A DNA stretch of 64,000 nucleotides, taken from assembly GCA_047602295.1 (NCBI GenBank), contig JASGHP010000001.1, forward strand, positions 62,001 to 126,000. Reading direction: 5' to 3'. This document shows, in pieces, positions 43,701-53,000 of this stretch. Source of the stretch: JACMLD01 sp047602295 (GTDB lineage Bacteria; Bacteroidota; Bacteroidia; Chitinophagales; Chitinophagaceae). The position numbers were made by a program, and so were the translations under genes. A model generated the notes under the pieces. It ran no database searches. It worked only from the letters and a program-made list of their open reading frames with translations, and was not told the origin of the DNA. How positions within the stretch are numbered: the first letter of the stretch is position 1; each line of letters starts with the position of its first letter.

Positions 43701-43963
43701 AAGCAATTGGTTGTTAAAAATTTGAAGCCTATTAAAAATAAGAATGCTGCATTTACATGCATTAGGGATATGTCTTGTATGCTAAGGACTGCAATTGTTG
43801 AAAGTTTTTCAATTTAGGTAAAGTTTTATCAAATAATCCAAATCAATTGTAAATGGGTGCTTGCGTATTAACCATTTAAAATAGTATTAGAAATTGCAAA
43901 CAGAAATCAAAATTGGTTTTGTTCAAATAGAGATTATATTAAAAATTAAAAATATATAATTAC

Positions 43964-43980
43964 TGATACAGCATGTATCA
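43964..43980. promoter_or_regulatory. 17-bp dyad, possible operator
   Basis: TGATACA, three bases, TGTATCA: perfect 7-bp arms, about 400 bases upstream of susC and 260 bases upstream of the metalloprotease start. Confidence 0.45.
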
Positions 43981-44284
43981 CCCGATTAAATAAAATTGAA
44001 TGATAAAAATTTTACATGGATATTCAAACAGCCTATTTATATAATCATTAGATTTTTTACATCGCAACTGGACTATTAACATTTAATATCTAATTTAAAA
44101 ATCATATTAAGGGATTAACAAATTGATATATGCAAAAAAAAATCAGATTAAATTTTCTTGATATTGATAATGGATTGTTAAAAATCTTTAAATTGCTTGC
44201 CTCTTGATAAGAAAAAGAGGTTCTTGATAATTTAAATCAGACTTCGCAAACCCTTCCTTTGAATGCCAGTTCAATTTTGCTTGA

Positions 44285-44298
44285 TGTGCTATAGCACA
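44285..44298. promoter_or_regulatory. 14-bp perfect palindrome upstream of susC
   Basis: TGTGCTATAGCACA is identical on both strands and lies 81 bases before the susC ATG, just upstream of a TTTATTTG sequence (one mismatch from TAnnTTTG). Confidence 0.5.
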
Positions 44299-44330
44299 CC
44301 TATCTGAGGTTATATTTTATTTGGGTTTTT

Positions 44331-44346
44331 CGTTGAAAAATCAACG
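44331..44346 (+). promoter_or_regulatory. hairpin in the susC leader
   Basis: CGTTGA, loop AAAA, TCAACG, ending 33 bases before the ATG. It could stabilise or regulate the leader; no T-run follows, so it is not a terminator. Confidence 0.4.
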
Positions 44347-44378
44347 TTTACATATAAACTAAAACTAAAGGTTCCAAC

Positions 44379-47300
44379 ATGAGAAAATTTGCATCCTTAT
44401 GCATAGCATTGCTGCTATGTACTGCACTGACTTATGCCCAGCAAAAGACAGTTTCCGGAAGAATTATCGATGAAAAAGGAGATCCCATCCCTTTTTCTAC
44501 GATACAGATTAAAGGCACTAAAGCTGCGATAGTTGCCGACGCTAATGGCTCTTTCAATTTGACTTTAAAAAATTCAAACACACTGGTCATTTCGGCCGCA
44601 GGATTTCAAGCAAAAGAGTATACTGTAGAGGGTACAAGAACATTTACAGTACAGTTGGCAGGTTCTTCAAAATTGATTGAAGAAGTAATTGTAACTGCCG
44701 GTGGTGTTAAAACCAAAAGAAAAGAAGTTGGTACAGCTAACACCGTTATTAAAGCAGACCAGCTTGTTGCCGGTAAAGCAATCAACGTTGCTGGTGGCTT
44801 GCAAGGTAAAGTTGCCGGATTGCAGGTTAGTGCAGTTGGTGGTGGCATCAATCCAAGCTATCGTCTGATTCTAAGAGGTCAACGCTCTTTATTGGGTAAC
44901 AACCAGGCGTTAATTGTGTTGAACAACGTAATTGTTCCTAACGATATCCTTGGCAACCTTAACCCCGATGACGTAGAAGACATGGTTGTAATGAATGGTG
45001 CAGGAGCTGTTGCATTGTATGGTTCTGCTGCTTCAAACGGAGCCTTGATTGTAACTACTAAAAAAGGAAGAAGAGGCCAAACGGCGGTAGTACTTTCAAA
45101 TACTACTACTGTAGAATCTGTAGCATTCTATCCTAAAATTCAGAAAAAATTCGGCTCAGGTGGTACAGCATACGGATTGAACCCAGATGGCAGTCCTGTT
45201 TTCAATTATCTTGAAAACCAGTCTTACGGCCCTGCTTTTGATGGCGTAAAACGCCCGCTGGGACCAGCCCTGGAAGATGGATCACAAGATTCAGCATACT
45301 ATTCCTATAACCCAGGACACAACGATTTTTGGCAAAAAGGAATAAACAACCAAACCAATTTTTCATTGACTACAGGCGATGAAAACTCTACGTTTTACCT
45401 TTCAGGACAATATGCTACTGTAACAGGTACAACACCAGGTGATAAATACAATCGTACAACTTTAAGTGCAAATGGCACCCGCAGGATTGGTAATAAGATT
45501 ATGGTTACGTATACCACAGACTATACACAAAACCGTTATGATATTACTACGCAAACAGCCAGCATGTATGCAAATATGCTGAACATGCCATCTAATGTTG
45601 ACATTACTAAATACAAAAACTGGAGAACGGATAAGTTTGCAAACCCTAATGGATTTTATAATCCATGGTACCAGAACCCTTATTTTACTGCAGACAATTA
45701 CAGGTCTATACAAAGGAATGATTACCTGGTTGCCAATGTGGAAGTAAAATGGACTCCTATTCAAGGTCTGGACATTACCGCTCGCCAAGGTATTACAACA
45801 AGGAACTATTCTCAAAAGAACACGATAGGCCAGTTCCTTTTCACAACTTTTGCAAAAAATACAGACCAAAGTTCTAAAGCAGATATTGCTGCACAGGTAT
45901 ATGATGGCAGCAATTATAAAACCAACCTGCTTACAGATCTGTTGGCGCAATACAATAAAAAATTTGGTGTATTTAGCTTAAATGTTATTGGTGGTGCACA
46001 ATGGAGACAAGATCAGGCTAAATACTTAAATGTTACGGCTAACGGTCTGGTTGTTCCAGGTTTGTACAACCTGAGCAATGGAGTGGGAACACCCACAGTT
46101 AATGAAAATAATTATAAAGCAAGGCAATTTGGTGCTTATGCAGATGTGCGCATTGGCTATAAAGGCTACTTGTTCCTGCATGGTACAGGCCGCAATGACT
46201 GGGTTTCAATTCTTGATCCAAATAATCGTTCATTCTTCTATCCTTCTGTTGACCTTTCGTTCATTGCTTCTGAAGCTATAGACGCGATTAAAAGCAGCAA
46301 AACCATTAGCTTCCTTAAGCTAAGAGCAGGTTGGGCTAAAGTAGGACAAGTAAACCTGGGTAATTCAGATAACTTTGGCGCTTATCAATTACAAGCAGTT
46401 TATACAGCAAACAGTTATGGTTTCCCTTACGGTTCTCTTCCAGGATATACAGTAGGAAATGGACTGGTACAAAGTGGCCTGAAACCTGAAATTACTAAAG
46501 GATATGAAGCCGGTTTTGACTTAAACTTATTTAACGACAGGTTTACTTCTAACGTTACTTACTACAGCACAAAAACGGATAACCAAACAGTACCAACTCA
46601 AATTACACCAACAACTGGTTACACAAACCTGCTTACCAACGCTGGTCAAACAGCAAGTAGTGGTCTTGAAGTTACTGCGCATTTTACACCAATCCGTACT
46701 AAAGACTGGAGCGTAACATTTGGTGGAAACTATACATATCTTGATAACAAGGTAAATTATATAAGGTCAGACTTAACTAAAATTCCTTTGTCATCAAGTG
46801 GTTCTGGCGCATCTTATGGTATCGCTGGCCAGGCTTTTCCTGTTATTATGGGATATGATTACAAAAGAGACAATGCTGGTCATGTAATAGTAAACAGCCT
46901 AACTGGTCTTCCAACAAAATCTGATACCATTTCAATTTTGGGCAATGCCGTAGCTAAAAACAAACTAGGCCTTGACCTTGCCGTGTCATACAAACATTTC
47001 CGTTTCTCAACAACATTTGAATACCGTGGAGGTCTTAAAACATTTAACGGTATGGGTACTGAACTTGATTGGGCTGGCACAGGCTACAGAACTGCAGTAT
47101 ATGATCGCAAAAGCTTTGTATTCCCCAATTCTGTAATTGCAGACCCAAGCAAACCTGGTTCATACATTACCAACACTACCGTTGCAATTGCTAATGGCAA
47201 TGGTAACAATGGCTTCTGGACAGATGATATAAACAGGGGTGTTACCTCTAACTATATAACCAATGGCTCTTTCTGGAAATTAAGGGAAATAGCAATAGCG

Positions 47301-47522
47301 TATGATATCCCAGGCTCAGCATTTGGCAAGAGAAACCTGGTGAAAGGTGTAACCATTAGCGTACAGGGTCGTAACCTGTTTATCTGGTTGCCAAAAGATA
47401 ATATCTACACAGATCCTGAATATAGTGATGCAGGTGCAGATAGCAATGGTATAGGTTTGACTGGTTTAGGTCAAACACCTCCTTCCCGTTACTACGGTGG
47501 TACCGTTACTTTCAGATTTTAA
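44379..47522 (+). CDS. SusC/RagA family TonB-linked outer-membrane receptor
   Basis: The 1047-residue protein has a signal peptide, a carboxypeptidase-regulatory-like domain (KTVSGRIIDEKGDPIPFST), a plug domain (EVIVTAGGVKTKRKEVGT, ALYGSAASNGALIVTTKKG) and a long TonB-dependent barrel ending in TVTFRF. It imports an oligomer, usually a glycan, with the SusD protein as lid. The partner susD gene follows by 37 bases. No glycoside hydrolase or sensor gene is adjacent. Confidence 0.93.
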   Translation: MRKFASLCIALLLCTALTYAQQKTVSGRIIDEKGDPIPFSTIQIKGTKAAIVADANGSFNLTLKNSNTLVISAAGFQAKEYTVEGTRTFTVQLAGSSKLIEEVIVTAGGVKTKRKEVGTANTVIKADQLVAGKAINVAGGLQGKVAGLQVSAVGGGINPSYRLILRGQRSLLGNNQALIVLNNVIVPNDILGNLNPDDVEDMVVMNGAGAVALYGSAASNGALIVTTKKGRRGQTAVVLSNTTTVESVAFYPKIQKKFGSGGTAYGLNPDGSPVFNYLENQSYGPAFDGVKRPLGPALEDGSQDSAYYSYNPGHNDFWQKGINNQTNFSLTTGDENSTFYLSGQYATVTGTTPGDKYNRTTLSANGTRRIGNKIMVTYTTDYTQNRYDITTQTASMYANMLNMPSNVDITKYKNWRTDKFANPNGFYNPWYQNPYFTADNYRSIQRNDYLVANVEVKWTPIQGLDITARQGITTRNYSQKNTIGQFLFTTFAKNTDQSSKADIAAQVYDGSNYKTNLLTDLLAQYNKKFGVFSLNVIGGAQWRQDQAKYLNVTANGLVVPGLYNLSNGVGTPTVNENNYKARQFGAYADVRIGYKGYLFLHGTGRNDWVSILDPNNRSFFYPSVDLSFIASEAIDAIKSSKTISFLKLRAGWAKVGQVNLGNSDNFGAYQLQAVYTANSYGFPYGSLPGYTVGNGLVQSGLKPEITKGYEAGFDLNLFNDRFTSNVTYYSTKTDNQTVPTQITPTTGYTNLLTNAGQTASSGLEVTAHFTPIRTKDWSVTFGGNYTYLDNKVNYIRSDLTKIPLSSSGSGASYGIAGQAFPVIMGYDYKRDNAGHVIVNSLTGLPTKSDTISILGNAVAKNKLGLDLAVSYKHFRFSTTFEYRGGLKTFNGMGTELDWAGTGYRTAVYDRKSFVFPNSVIADPSKPGSYITNTTVAIANGNGNNGFWTDDINRGVTSNYITNGSFWKLREIAIAYDIPGSAFGKRNLVKGVTISVQGRNLFIWLPKDNIYTDPEYSDAGADSNGIGLTGLGQTPPSRYYGGTVTFRF

Positions 47523-47559
47523 TTGTTATTGAAGATTTACCGAAAAAAATTAAAGCACA

Positions 47560-49158
47560 ATGAAACGAATCAGTATATTAATTATAGCGGGTGCTGCTGT
47601 TTTAGCAACATCATGTAACAAATACCTTGATATTAATACCAACCCTAACCAGGCTGTTTCAACTACCCCGGAGTTAATCATTCCGCAGGCACTTACAGGT
47701 ACAGCTTCGCTCCTTAACCAGTTTAATACTTATGGTCTGCAAATTGGAGGTTATGGTTCCAATGCAGGTGGCTATGGTGGTTTTGGCACAGCTTTTACTT
47801 ACAATTTTACCTCAGCAGATTATAACGGATTGTGGTCTTCTGGGTATGACAACCTGGAAGATTACCAGACAGTCATAAATCAAACAAATAGCCAACAGCC
47901 TGCTTATAGTTATGCAAATGGTGTTGCAAGGATTATGCGGGTTATTGGGTTTGAGCAATTGGTGAATGCATATAACAGCGTTCCTTATACAAATGCATTA
48001 CAAGGCGATTCTTCTTTAACGCCTACTTATACTGACCCCTTGATTATTTATAAAGATTTGGCAGACCAGTTGGATATTGCTATCGCTGCCATCAACAAAG
48101 GCATAGCAAGCCCCGGAGTTGCAAAAGAATTGGGTTCAACAGACGTGCTCTTCAAAGGAGATATGGTAAAATGGAAACAATTAGCAAATACAGTAAAATT
48201 GAGATTGTTATTGTATGGTGCTGGCAAAGTTACTTTTACCAATAGCACTATAACATCTGATGGTTTTTTAACTACGGATGCGCTTATCAATCCTGGTTAT
48301 GCAAGAGACAATAGCAGACAAAATCCTAAATGGGACAGGTATGGTTTTAGCTCTACAGGTAGTGACGTAACCAAATCATGGATACCTTCTACTTTTATTA
48401 TGTCTTTTTACAATGGTATTAAGTTGCAGGATTCTGGAAGAGGAAAAGCAATTTATTACCTGTATGCATACACATATGGTGCTACTCCTCCTGCTGCTAA
48501 TACTCCTACGCTTGGTACTGGACAGCTGGGTGTTGAAAATGTAAATAATGTAAAATGTCCCTCTGGAAGCTTTTGGTATCCCGGCACAAACAGGGCTGGA
48601 ACCAGCGCAGGCAACGCTACCGGAACATTGAAAGGACCTAATGCAGCATACCCGCTTTTAACCGCTGCTGAAAGCTATTTTTTACAGGCTGAAGGTGCAT
48701 TAAAGGGATTGGTAACAGGTACAAGTGCTGCTACTTCGTTTAGTAACGGCATAGCGGCTTCTTACAAATATTTGTATTTACTTCCAGATGGTACCACCTC
48801 CGGTAACCCAACTACAGACGCCGCCAAATACATGACAGATAATGCTGGCAACAGATTAGTAGATTATTCTGCAGCTACAACTGATGCCCAAAGATTGGAA
48901 GCAATTATCACTCAAAAATACATTGCTATGAACATGGTAAATAGCGAGGTAGGCTGGAATGATTACCGCAGAACTCACTATCCAACAATTAGCGGAACTT
49001 CTGCTACTTCCACGTTTGCATCAACAGTTTCTGAAAGTACAAGAGCAGATAAACTGCCTGTAAGGCTAATGTACCCGGCTGTTGAGGGAGCGTTAAATTC
49101 TGTAAATGTTCCTAAGAGCCTTAGTCCATTTACTTCATTAGTTTTCTGGGCATTGTAA
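47560..49158 (+). CDS. SusD/RagB family surface lipoprotein
   Basis: A lipobox (VLATSC) and the SusD opening NKYLDINTNPNQAVSTTPELI. The TPR-like helical body includes QGDSSLTPTYTDPLIIYKDL and LTAAESYFLQAEGAL, and the C-terminal EVGWNDYRRTHYPTI is shared by the SusD-like 2 group. It binds the ligand at the cell surface and closes the SusC channel. Confidence 0.92.
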   Translation: MKRISILIIAGAAVLATSCNKYLDINTNPNQAVSTTPELIIPQALTGTASLLNQFNTYGLQIGGYGSNAGGYGGFGTAFTYNFTSADYNGLWSSGYDNLEDYQTVINQTNSQQPAYSYANGVARIMRVIGFEQLVNAYNSVPYTNALQGDSSLTPTYTDPLIIYKDLADQLDIAIAAINKGIASPGVAKELGSTDVLFKGDMVKWKQLANTVKLRLLLYGAGKVTFTNSTITSDGFLTTDALINPGYARDNSRQNPKWDRYGFSSTGSDVTKSWIPSTFIMSFYNGIKLQDSGRGKAIYYLYAYTYGATPPAANTPTLGTGQLGVENVNNVKCPSGSFWYPGTNRAGTSAGNATGTLKGPNAAYPLLTAAESYFLQAEGALKGLVTGTSAATSFSNGIAASYKYLYLLPDGTTSGNPTTDAAKYMTDNAGNRLVDYSAATTDAQRLEAIITQKYIAMNMVNSEVGWNDYRRTHYPTISGTSATSTFASTVSESTRADKLPVRLMYPAVEGALNSVNVPKSLSPFTSLVFWAL

Positions 49159-49181
49159 ATCTTTAAATTATCTTATTTATT

Positions 49182-50153
49182 ATGAGACATATAAAATCAT
49201 TCATATTATTTTTCATAGCTGTTATAGGCCTTACAAGTTGTTTAAAAAAGGATGCGTCAAATATTGATCCTTATGATCTTATGGCTCCGGTTTATACAAT
49301 GGAATATATACAGTCTGGTGGTACTACTATTAACTCTGGCATGCAATATTTTGCAAATGGTGCGCTTACATTTGCTTCAACAGATGTTACCGATACAGTT
49401 TCTGTAAACGCTCGTATAACCGGTACTCCTGTAAGCAGTGATGTTTCAGTTACTATCGGTCAGGATACTAAGCAGTTGCTAGTAAATTATGCTACGGATT
49501 CTATCACTTATGTGGCAATGCCAGATTCTGTATATAAAATCCTTACCCCTACAAGCACTATAAAAGCGGGTGTAGGTTATGCGGCATTCAAAGTAGTTTT
49601 TTATCCTTCTAAAATCAACCCAACTAAAAACTACATGTTGGCTTTAACCGTATTAAACCCGGTAGGCTACAAGGTTAGTACTAATTATGGAGCGGTTTAT
49701 TTCCATACAATTGGCAATCCCCTGGCTGGCGCATATGTTACAACTGGCAAACGTTATAATTATGGCGGAGCCGTTTCCTGGTCTGGTCCTCCTGCTGCTT
49801 ATCCAAGCGGATCTACAGATGGAACAACGGCAGCATATAATTCAACTGTTATAGCTGCGCCAGTTAATACTAAAACAGTAAAACTTATTATGGGTAATGT
49901 GCCAGATCCCGCTCCGGTAGGAGGTTCATCATATTACTATATTACAGGCGGTGACGCTAATTTTACCACGATTAGCTACAATTTGGGTTCTAATTTCGCT
50001 GCAGGATATTCAAACATTTCTACGTACATATTAAATTATGTAGCACCAACCACAACGCAAAAAGCATCATTCCATCTTATTACCAAATACAATAACACAA
50101 CAGGGAATGCAGGTTCAGATCGTATAATCGATCAAACCTTTACTCAGCAATAA
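49182..50153 (+). CDS. DUF1735 domain surface lipoprotein
   Basis: Lipobox LTSC, then a beta-rich N-terminal half with TVSVNARITGTPVSSDVSVT and KAGVGYAAFKVVFYPSKINPTKNYMLALTV in parts, the DUF1735 (BT_3987-like) pattern. The second half is Gly/Ser/Thr-rich. These lipoproteins sit downstream of SusC/SusD pairs and are thought to bind glycans. It is the last gene of the operon, followed by a strong terminator. Confidence 0.85.
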   Translation: MRHIKSFILFFIAVIGLTSCLKKDASNIDPYDLMAPVYTMEYIQSGGTTINSGMQYFANGALTFASTDVTDTVSVNARITGTPVSSDVSVTIGQDTKQLLVNYATDSITYVAMPDSVYKILTPTSTIKAGVGYAAFKVVFYPSKINPTKNYMLALTVLNPVGYKVSTNYGAVYFHTIGNPLAGAYVTTGKRYNYGGAVSWSGPPAAYPSGSTDGTTAAYNSTVIAAPVNTKTVKLIMGNVPDPAPVGGSSYYYITGGDANFTTISYNLGSNFAAGYSNISTYILNYVAPTTTQKASFHLITKYNNTTGNAGSDRIIDQTFTQQ

Positions 50154-50174
50154 TTTGTAAGGAAGAGCTTTTTT

Positions 50175-50206
50175 AAAAGTGGCCACTCAAATGAGTGGCC
50201 ACTTTT
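50175..50206 (+). terminator. strong Rho-independent terminator of the SusC/SusD operon
   Basis: Perfect 15-bp arms AAAAGTGGCCACTCA and TGAGTGGCCACTTTT with a two-base centre; the U-tract is part of the stem end. Confidence 0.88.
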
Positions 50207-50256
50207 ATGTTGCTTATATACTTTTTTTAAAAGAATGCGCAAATCCATTAAAATGC

Positions 50257-50293
50257 GATACTGTTTTAATGAATAAATTCAAAAAACAGTATC
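50257..50293. promoter_or_regulatory. 11-bp inverted repeat upstream of a secreted-protein gene
   Basis: GATACTGTTTT (50257-50267) and AAAACAGTATC (50283-50293) are perfect complements around 15 bases. The right arm overlaps TATCTTTA, one mismatch from the -7 element, 25 bases before the next ATG, so an operator is likely. Confidence 0.5.
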
Positions 50294-50321
50294 TTTAAGT
50301 AACATCTTTAAATAACCAACT

Positions 50322-50987
50322 ATGAAAGTATTTTATTTAATCAATTGTTTTTTATTGGCTGTTCTGGTTTGTAATGCGCAAATCCCCACAGATGTTAAAA
50401 ATCCCTCACTGGCATATTTGTATGAAAATTTTACAGAGGGGAGAGTGTTAATGAAATCAGGAGCTGTTGAAAAAGCCATGTTAAACTACAACACTTCTGA
50501 TCAAAGCGTTGTTTTTAAGCAAGACGATAAAGTGATGACTTTAACAGGACTCACAGATATTGATACCATTTATTTCAACAATAAAAAGTTTATACCCGGT
50601 CCAGATGAACTTATATATGAGGTGATAGCAAACTCAAATCTTGCTGTTTCATTATACGTTACTTATACAAATAAACTGAAGCCGGCTCTTGCGGTTACAG
50701 ATCAGGCAAATGGTACTACACGTAAAGACGCCGGGGAAGCAAGTAATACGCTGACAAGTGCATATGTTACACGCCCTTACAAAGATGATTATACTGTTGA
50801 GATAAGAAAGAATTACTGGCTTATAAAAGGCAAGCAGATTAATAAAGCATTGAATGCAAAAAACTTTGAAAAAGTATTTCCACATAAGGAAGAGGCAATA
50901 AACAATTTCATTGCAAAAAATGAAATCAACTTCAATATTGAGCCAGATTTAATTAAGCTTACACAGTTTTGTAATAGCCTGAAATAA
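50322..50987 (+). CDS. secreted protein of unknown function
   Basis: A signal peptide (MKVFYLINCFLLAVLVCNA) and about 200 mature residues with TEGRVLMKSGAVEKAMLNYN and DDYTVEIRKNYWLIKGKQIN. I recognise no domain with certainty. It has a palindrome over its promoter and ends one base before a convergent small gene. Confidence 0.7.
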   Translation: MKVFYLINCFLLAVLVCNAQIPTDVKNPSLAYLYENFTEGRVLMKSGAVEKAMLNYNTSDQSVVFKQDDKVMTLTGLTDIDTIYFNNKKFIPGPDELIYEVIANSNLAVSLYVTYTNKLKPALAVTDQANGTTRKDAGEASNTLTSAYVTRPYKDDYTVEIRKNYWLIKGKQINKALNAKNFEKVFPHKEEAINNFIAKNEINFNIEPDLIKLTQFCNSLK

Positions 50988-50988
50988 T

Positions 50989-51204
50989 TCACCCCTCATG
51001 ATTACTTCTCCACCACCTGTACCCAATATAACTGAAGATGAGAAAAGGCATAGCGGCCAGGTAAAGAATACCGCCGTTAAGCGCTTTGGCTGGACGTTCA
51101 CCCATTTGCTGCGCTGTTTTTGTACAGATAGAGCATTGGGCATTTAGTTGCGCTGGCAGGTAAAATGCCATAGAGAAAACGGCTATCAATATCCACTTTT
51201 TCAT
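50989..51204 (-). CDS. small membrane protein with CxxC motif
   Basis: The 71-residue protein has a signal-like hydrophobic N-terminus (MKKWILIAVFSMAFYLPAQ), then CSICTKTAQQMGERPAKALN and a second hydrophobic stretch (GGILYLAAMPFLIFSYIGYRWW). Similar small proteins are common in Bacteroidota, by recall; a redox or metal role for the CxxC is only a guess. A longer frame upstream has no similarity. Confidence 0.65.
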   Translation of the reverse strand: MKKWILIAVFSMAFYLPAQLNAQCSICTKTAQQMGERPAKALNGGILYLAAMPFLIFSYIGYRWWRSNHEG

Positions 51205-51266
51205 GTGTTGCAAATTTACGCAGCTAAAACAAATAAGCAGCAACTGTTTAATCTTGATTGCAATAA

Positions 51267-51292
51267 AAAACCCCGGTAAATGCCGGGGGTTT
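51267..51292 (-). terminator. Rho-independent terminator
   Basis: A GC-rich stem (CCCCGG with CCGGGG) around TAAATG, followed on the minus strand by six T residues. It ends the L,D-transpeptidase-fold gene. Confidence 0.78.
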
Positions 51293-51314
51293 ATATTTTA
51301 CTATTGCGTTATTA

Positions 51315-52382
51315 TTAATGTTTTTTTTGAACGGCTGAATACAAAGCCTGGTTGTCTGCATTAGGATCATATACCCACAACAACATTGGTTTAGAGCTTT
51401 CGTCTATCAGGGGGCTTATTTCAGTTAAAAACCTGTTAGACAGTGAAAGACTTCCGTCTGTTTTCAATACCGGGAAATTAATTTCATCATAAGGTACATC
51501 TTCAGTAGCCTGCAGCATCATAGACCTTTTTACTGCATTGTTATTAGATTCCTGCAAGCCTACCAGCCTGTAACCAAAACCGGCATCATTCTTTACACGC
51601 TTTCCTATTTTGTAAGCACCCAATGAGCTGGCTGTGCTGCCAATTTCATTAGAATATTTCTTTTCTGCACCTTCACTGTTTCCTTCAGATACTACACCAC
51701 TTTTTACAATGGTATTGCTGGCAAGGTCTATCACAAAAAACCTTTTCTTACCAGATTTCATACCCAGGTTTACCATCAGCGCATATTCTGTATTGCAGCC
51801 GTTGTTAACCGCGTAATCTTTCATTTTTTCTGTTTCATCGTAAACAGACATATAAGAGTAACTTTCAGCACCTTTATCTGGCTGACGCAAAGAACTAAAG
51901 GGGGTATTGTTTTTTTCTGACTGTTTAGCTTCATATGCATAACCTCCGGTTCTCTCTGGTGCTATGCCTTCTACTTCCTGTGGACGGTTGGGCTTTTCGA
52001 AAGCTACAATTTCTGGCAATTGGCTCTCTTCTATAGCTTCCATCAAAGCTTTTACATGTGCTTTAATTACTTTAGAAGACATGCTGTTTGTACGCTTAGC
52101 AACATCTATGTTCTTCAAAGCATTATTTCGCAAAGAAGGAATTGATGCCTGAAGGGCAGCTGCTTGCTTTTGAGTGTTGGTCTTATTTAAAACTACTGTA
52201 GCCTGAGCCGGTGCTACTTTATTATCAGTTGTTGCTATTACTGCAACATTGGAAGGAGCTTTAGTGATAGTGGTAACTGAGGCTTCTTTTGCAGCAGGCT
52301 TGGGGGTGGTTCCTGTTTTATGCACAAAAAGGAAGATACCTGCCAGTGCGCCTGCGATAAAAAATTTACTTAAAGATTTCAT
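51315..52382 (-). CDS. L,D-transpeptidase-fold (YkuD_2-like) protein, catalytic residues apparently lost
   Basis: A 355-residue envelope protein with an N-terminal hydrophobic segment and a Thr/Ala/Lys-rich linker. The C-terminal ~180 residues follow the murein L,D-transpeptidase (PF13645-type) pattern: RFFVIDLASNTIVKSGVVSEG, YSNEIGSTASSLGAYKIGK, GYRLVGLQESNNNAVKRSMMLQ. Where the family has HG, IHG and GC, this protein reads EG, LQA and a Cys-free SLSLSN. It probably does not cross-link peptidoglycan; a binding or structural role is inferred. An intact YkuD enzyme lies at 60910-61464. Confidence 0.7.
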   Translation of the reverse strand: MKSLSKFFIAGALAGIFLFVHKTGTTPKPAAKEASVTTITKAPSNVAVIATTDNKVAPAQATVVLNKTNTQKQAAALQASIPSLRNNALKNIDVAKRTNSMSSKVIKAHVKALMEAIEESQLPEIVAFEKPNRPQEVEGIAPERTGGYAYEAKQSEKNNTPFSSLRQPDKGAESYSYMSVYDETEKMKDYAVNNGCNTEYALMVNLGMKSGKKRFFVIDLASNTIVKSGVVSEGNSEGAEKKYSNEIGSTASSLGAYKIGKRVKNDAGFGYRLVGLQESNNNAVKRSMMLQATEDVPYDEINFPVLKTDGSLSLSNRFLTEISPLIDESSKPMLLWVYDPNADNQALYSAVQKKH

Positions 52383-52470
52383 TGGGTTTGGATTTGTATG
52401 TTAAAACGGATAAATGCTTGTTTCTGTACGTTACAATTTGGCTGCTCTCCTTTCTATCACTATTCTCAGT

Positions 52471-52523
52471 CTAATCGTTTACGTCTAACGGCCTAATTGT
52501 TTACTTTTAACACAGTAAAAGTA
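52471..52523. promoter_or_regulatory. direct repeat plus dyad, possible regulator site
   Basis: CTAATCGTTTAC and CTAATTGTTTAC are 22 bases apart; TACTTTTA and TAAAAGTA follow as an inverted pair with a 6-base gap. The 22-base spacing of GTTTAC words is like that of LytTR-type regulator sites, but the match to that consensus is partial. Confidence 0.35.
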
Positions 52524-52956
52524 CATAGCGGTTTAGGTTTTTGCAAGTGATTATCGGCGTTAGTCGGAATATTTACACGAATGAACCTAAGTGTTTATAC
52601 TAGTATGCTGATTTATAATCAATTGAAAAACAGCCTTGGGCGGTTTTATTCGTTGAATGGCCAGATTCTTTCGATAAACAGTAATTGCACAGCAAATTCC
52701 GGTTCTTACGGTCAATTAGTCTCTAATAAAATGACAATCAATGTCTTATATAGAGATATTCAAAAAAATCCCTCCCTCTTAAAAATGAGCTAGTAAATGT
52801 TACAGTGTGTTGAAAGACAATTACTACTAGTTTATTGTCTTAATTGCTGCGACGTTTCCGCCTAGCAACTGAAGATTATACTTTTTTTAGTTAGTAATAG
52901 CTCTATTTTACTTTTTGGGGCTCAAAACAATAGGGTAAAACCTTTATGCATAAAAA

Positions 52957-52979
52957 AAGGCCGCTTTATCAGCGGCCTT
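52957..52979 (-). terminator. Rho-independent terminator of typA
   Basis: Nine-bp arms AAGGCCGCT and AGCGGCCTT with a five-base loop; on the minus strand seven T residues follow. Confidence 0.85.
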
Positions 52980-53000
52980 GGTATTGTTATAAAACCTGCA

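Larger units (their letters stand above)
43701..44378. other. AT-rich 678-bp regulatory region upstream of susC
   Basis: No gene is seen. It holds two dyads (43964-43980 and 44285-44298), three TCTTGATA direct repeats (44156, 44202, 44222), a small inverted repeat (44200-44220) and a leader hairpin (44331-44346). This density of sites fits control of the SusC/SusD operon. Confidence 0.6.
52383..53000. other. 618-bp intergenic region with direct and inverted repeats, terminator at one end
   Basis: Upstream of the L,D-transpeptidase-fold gene it has a 22-base-period direct repeat (52471-52504) and an 8-bp inverted repeat (52502-52523). The rest is AT-rich without recognisable content until the typA terminator at 52957-52979. 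A 70-codon frame at 52581-52793 has no signal peptide or family features. Confidence 0.6.

Noticed and set aside
52581..52793. 70-codon plus-strand frame in the gap upstream of the pseudo-transpeptidase
   Set aside because: No signal peptide, domain or promoter; composition is like the surrounding non-coding DNA.
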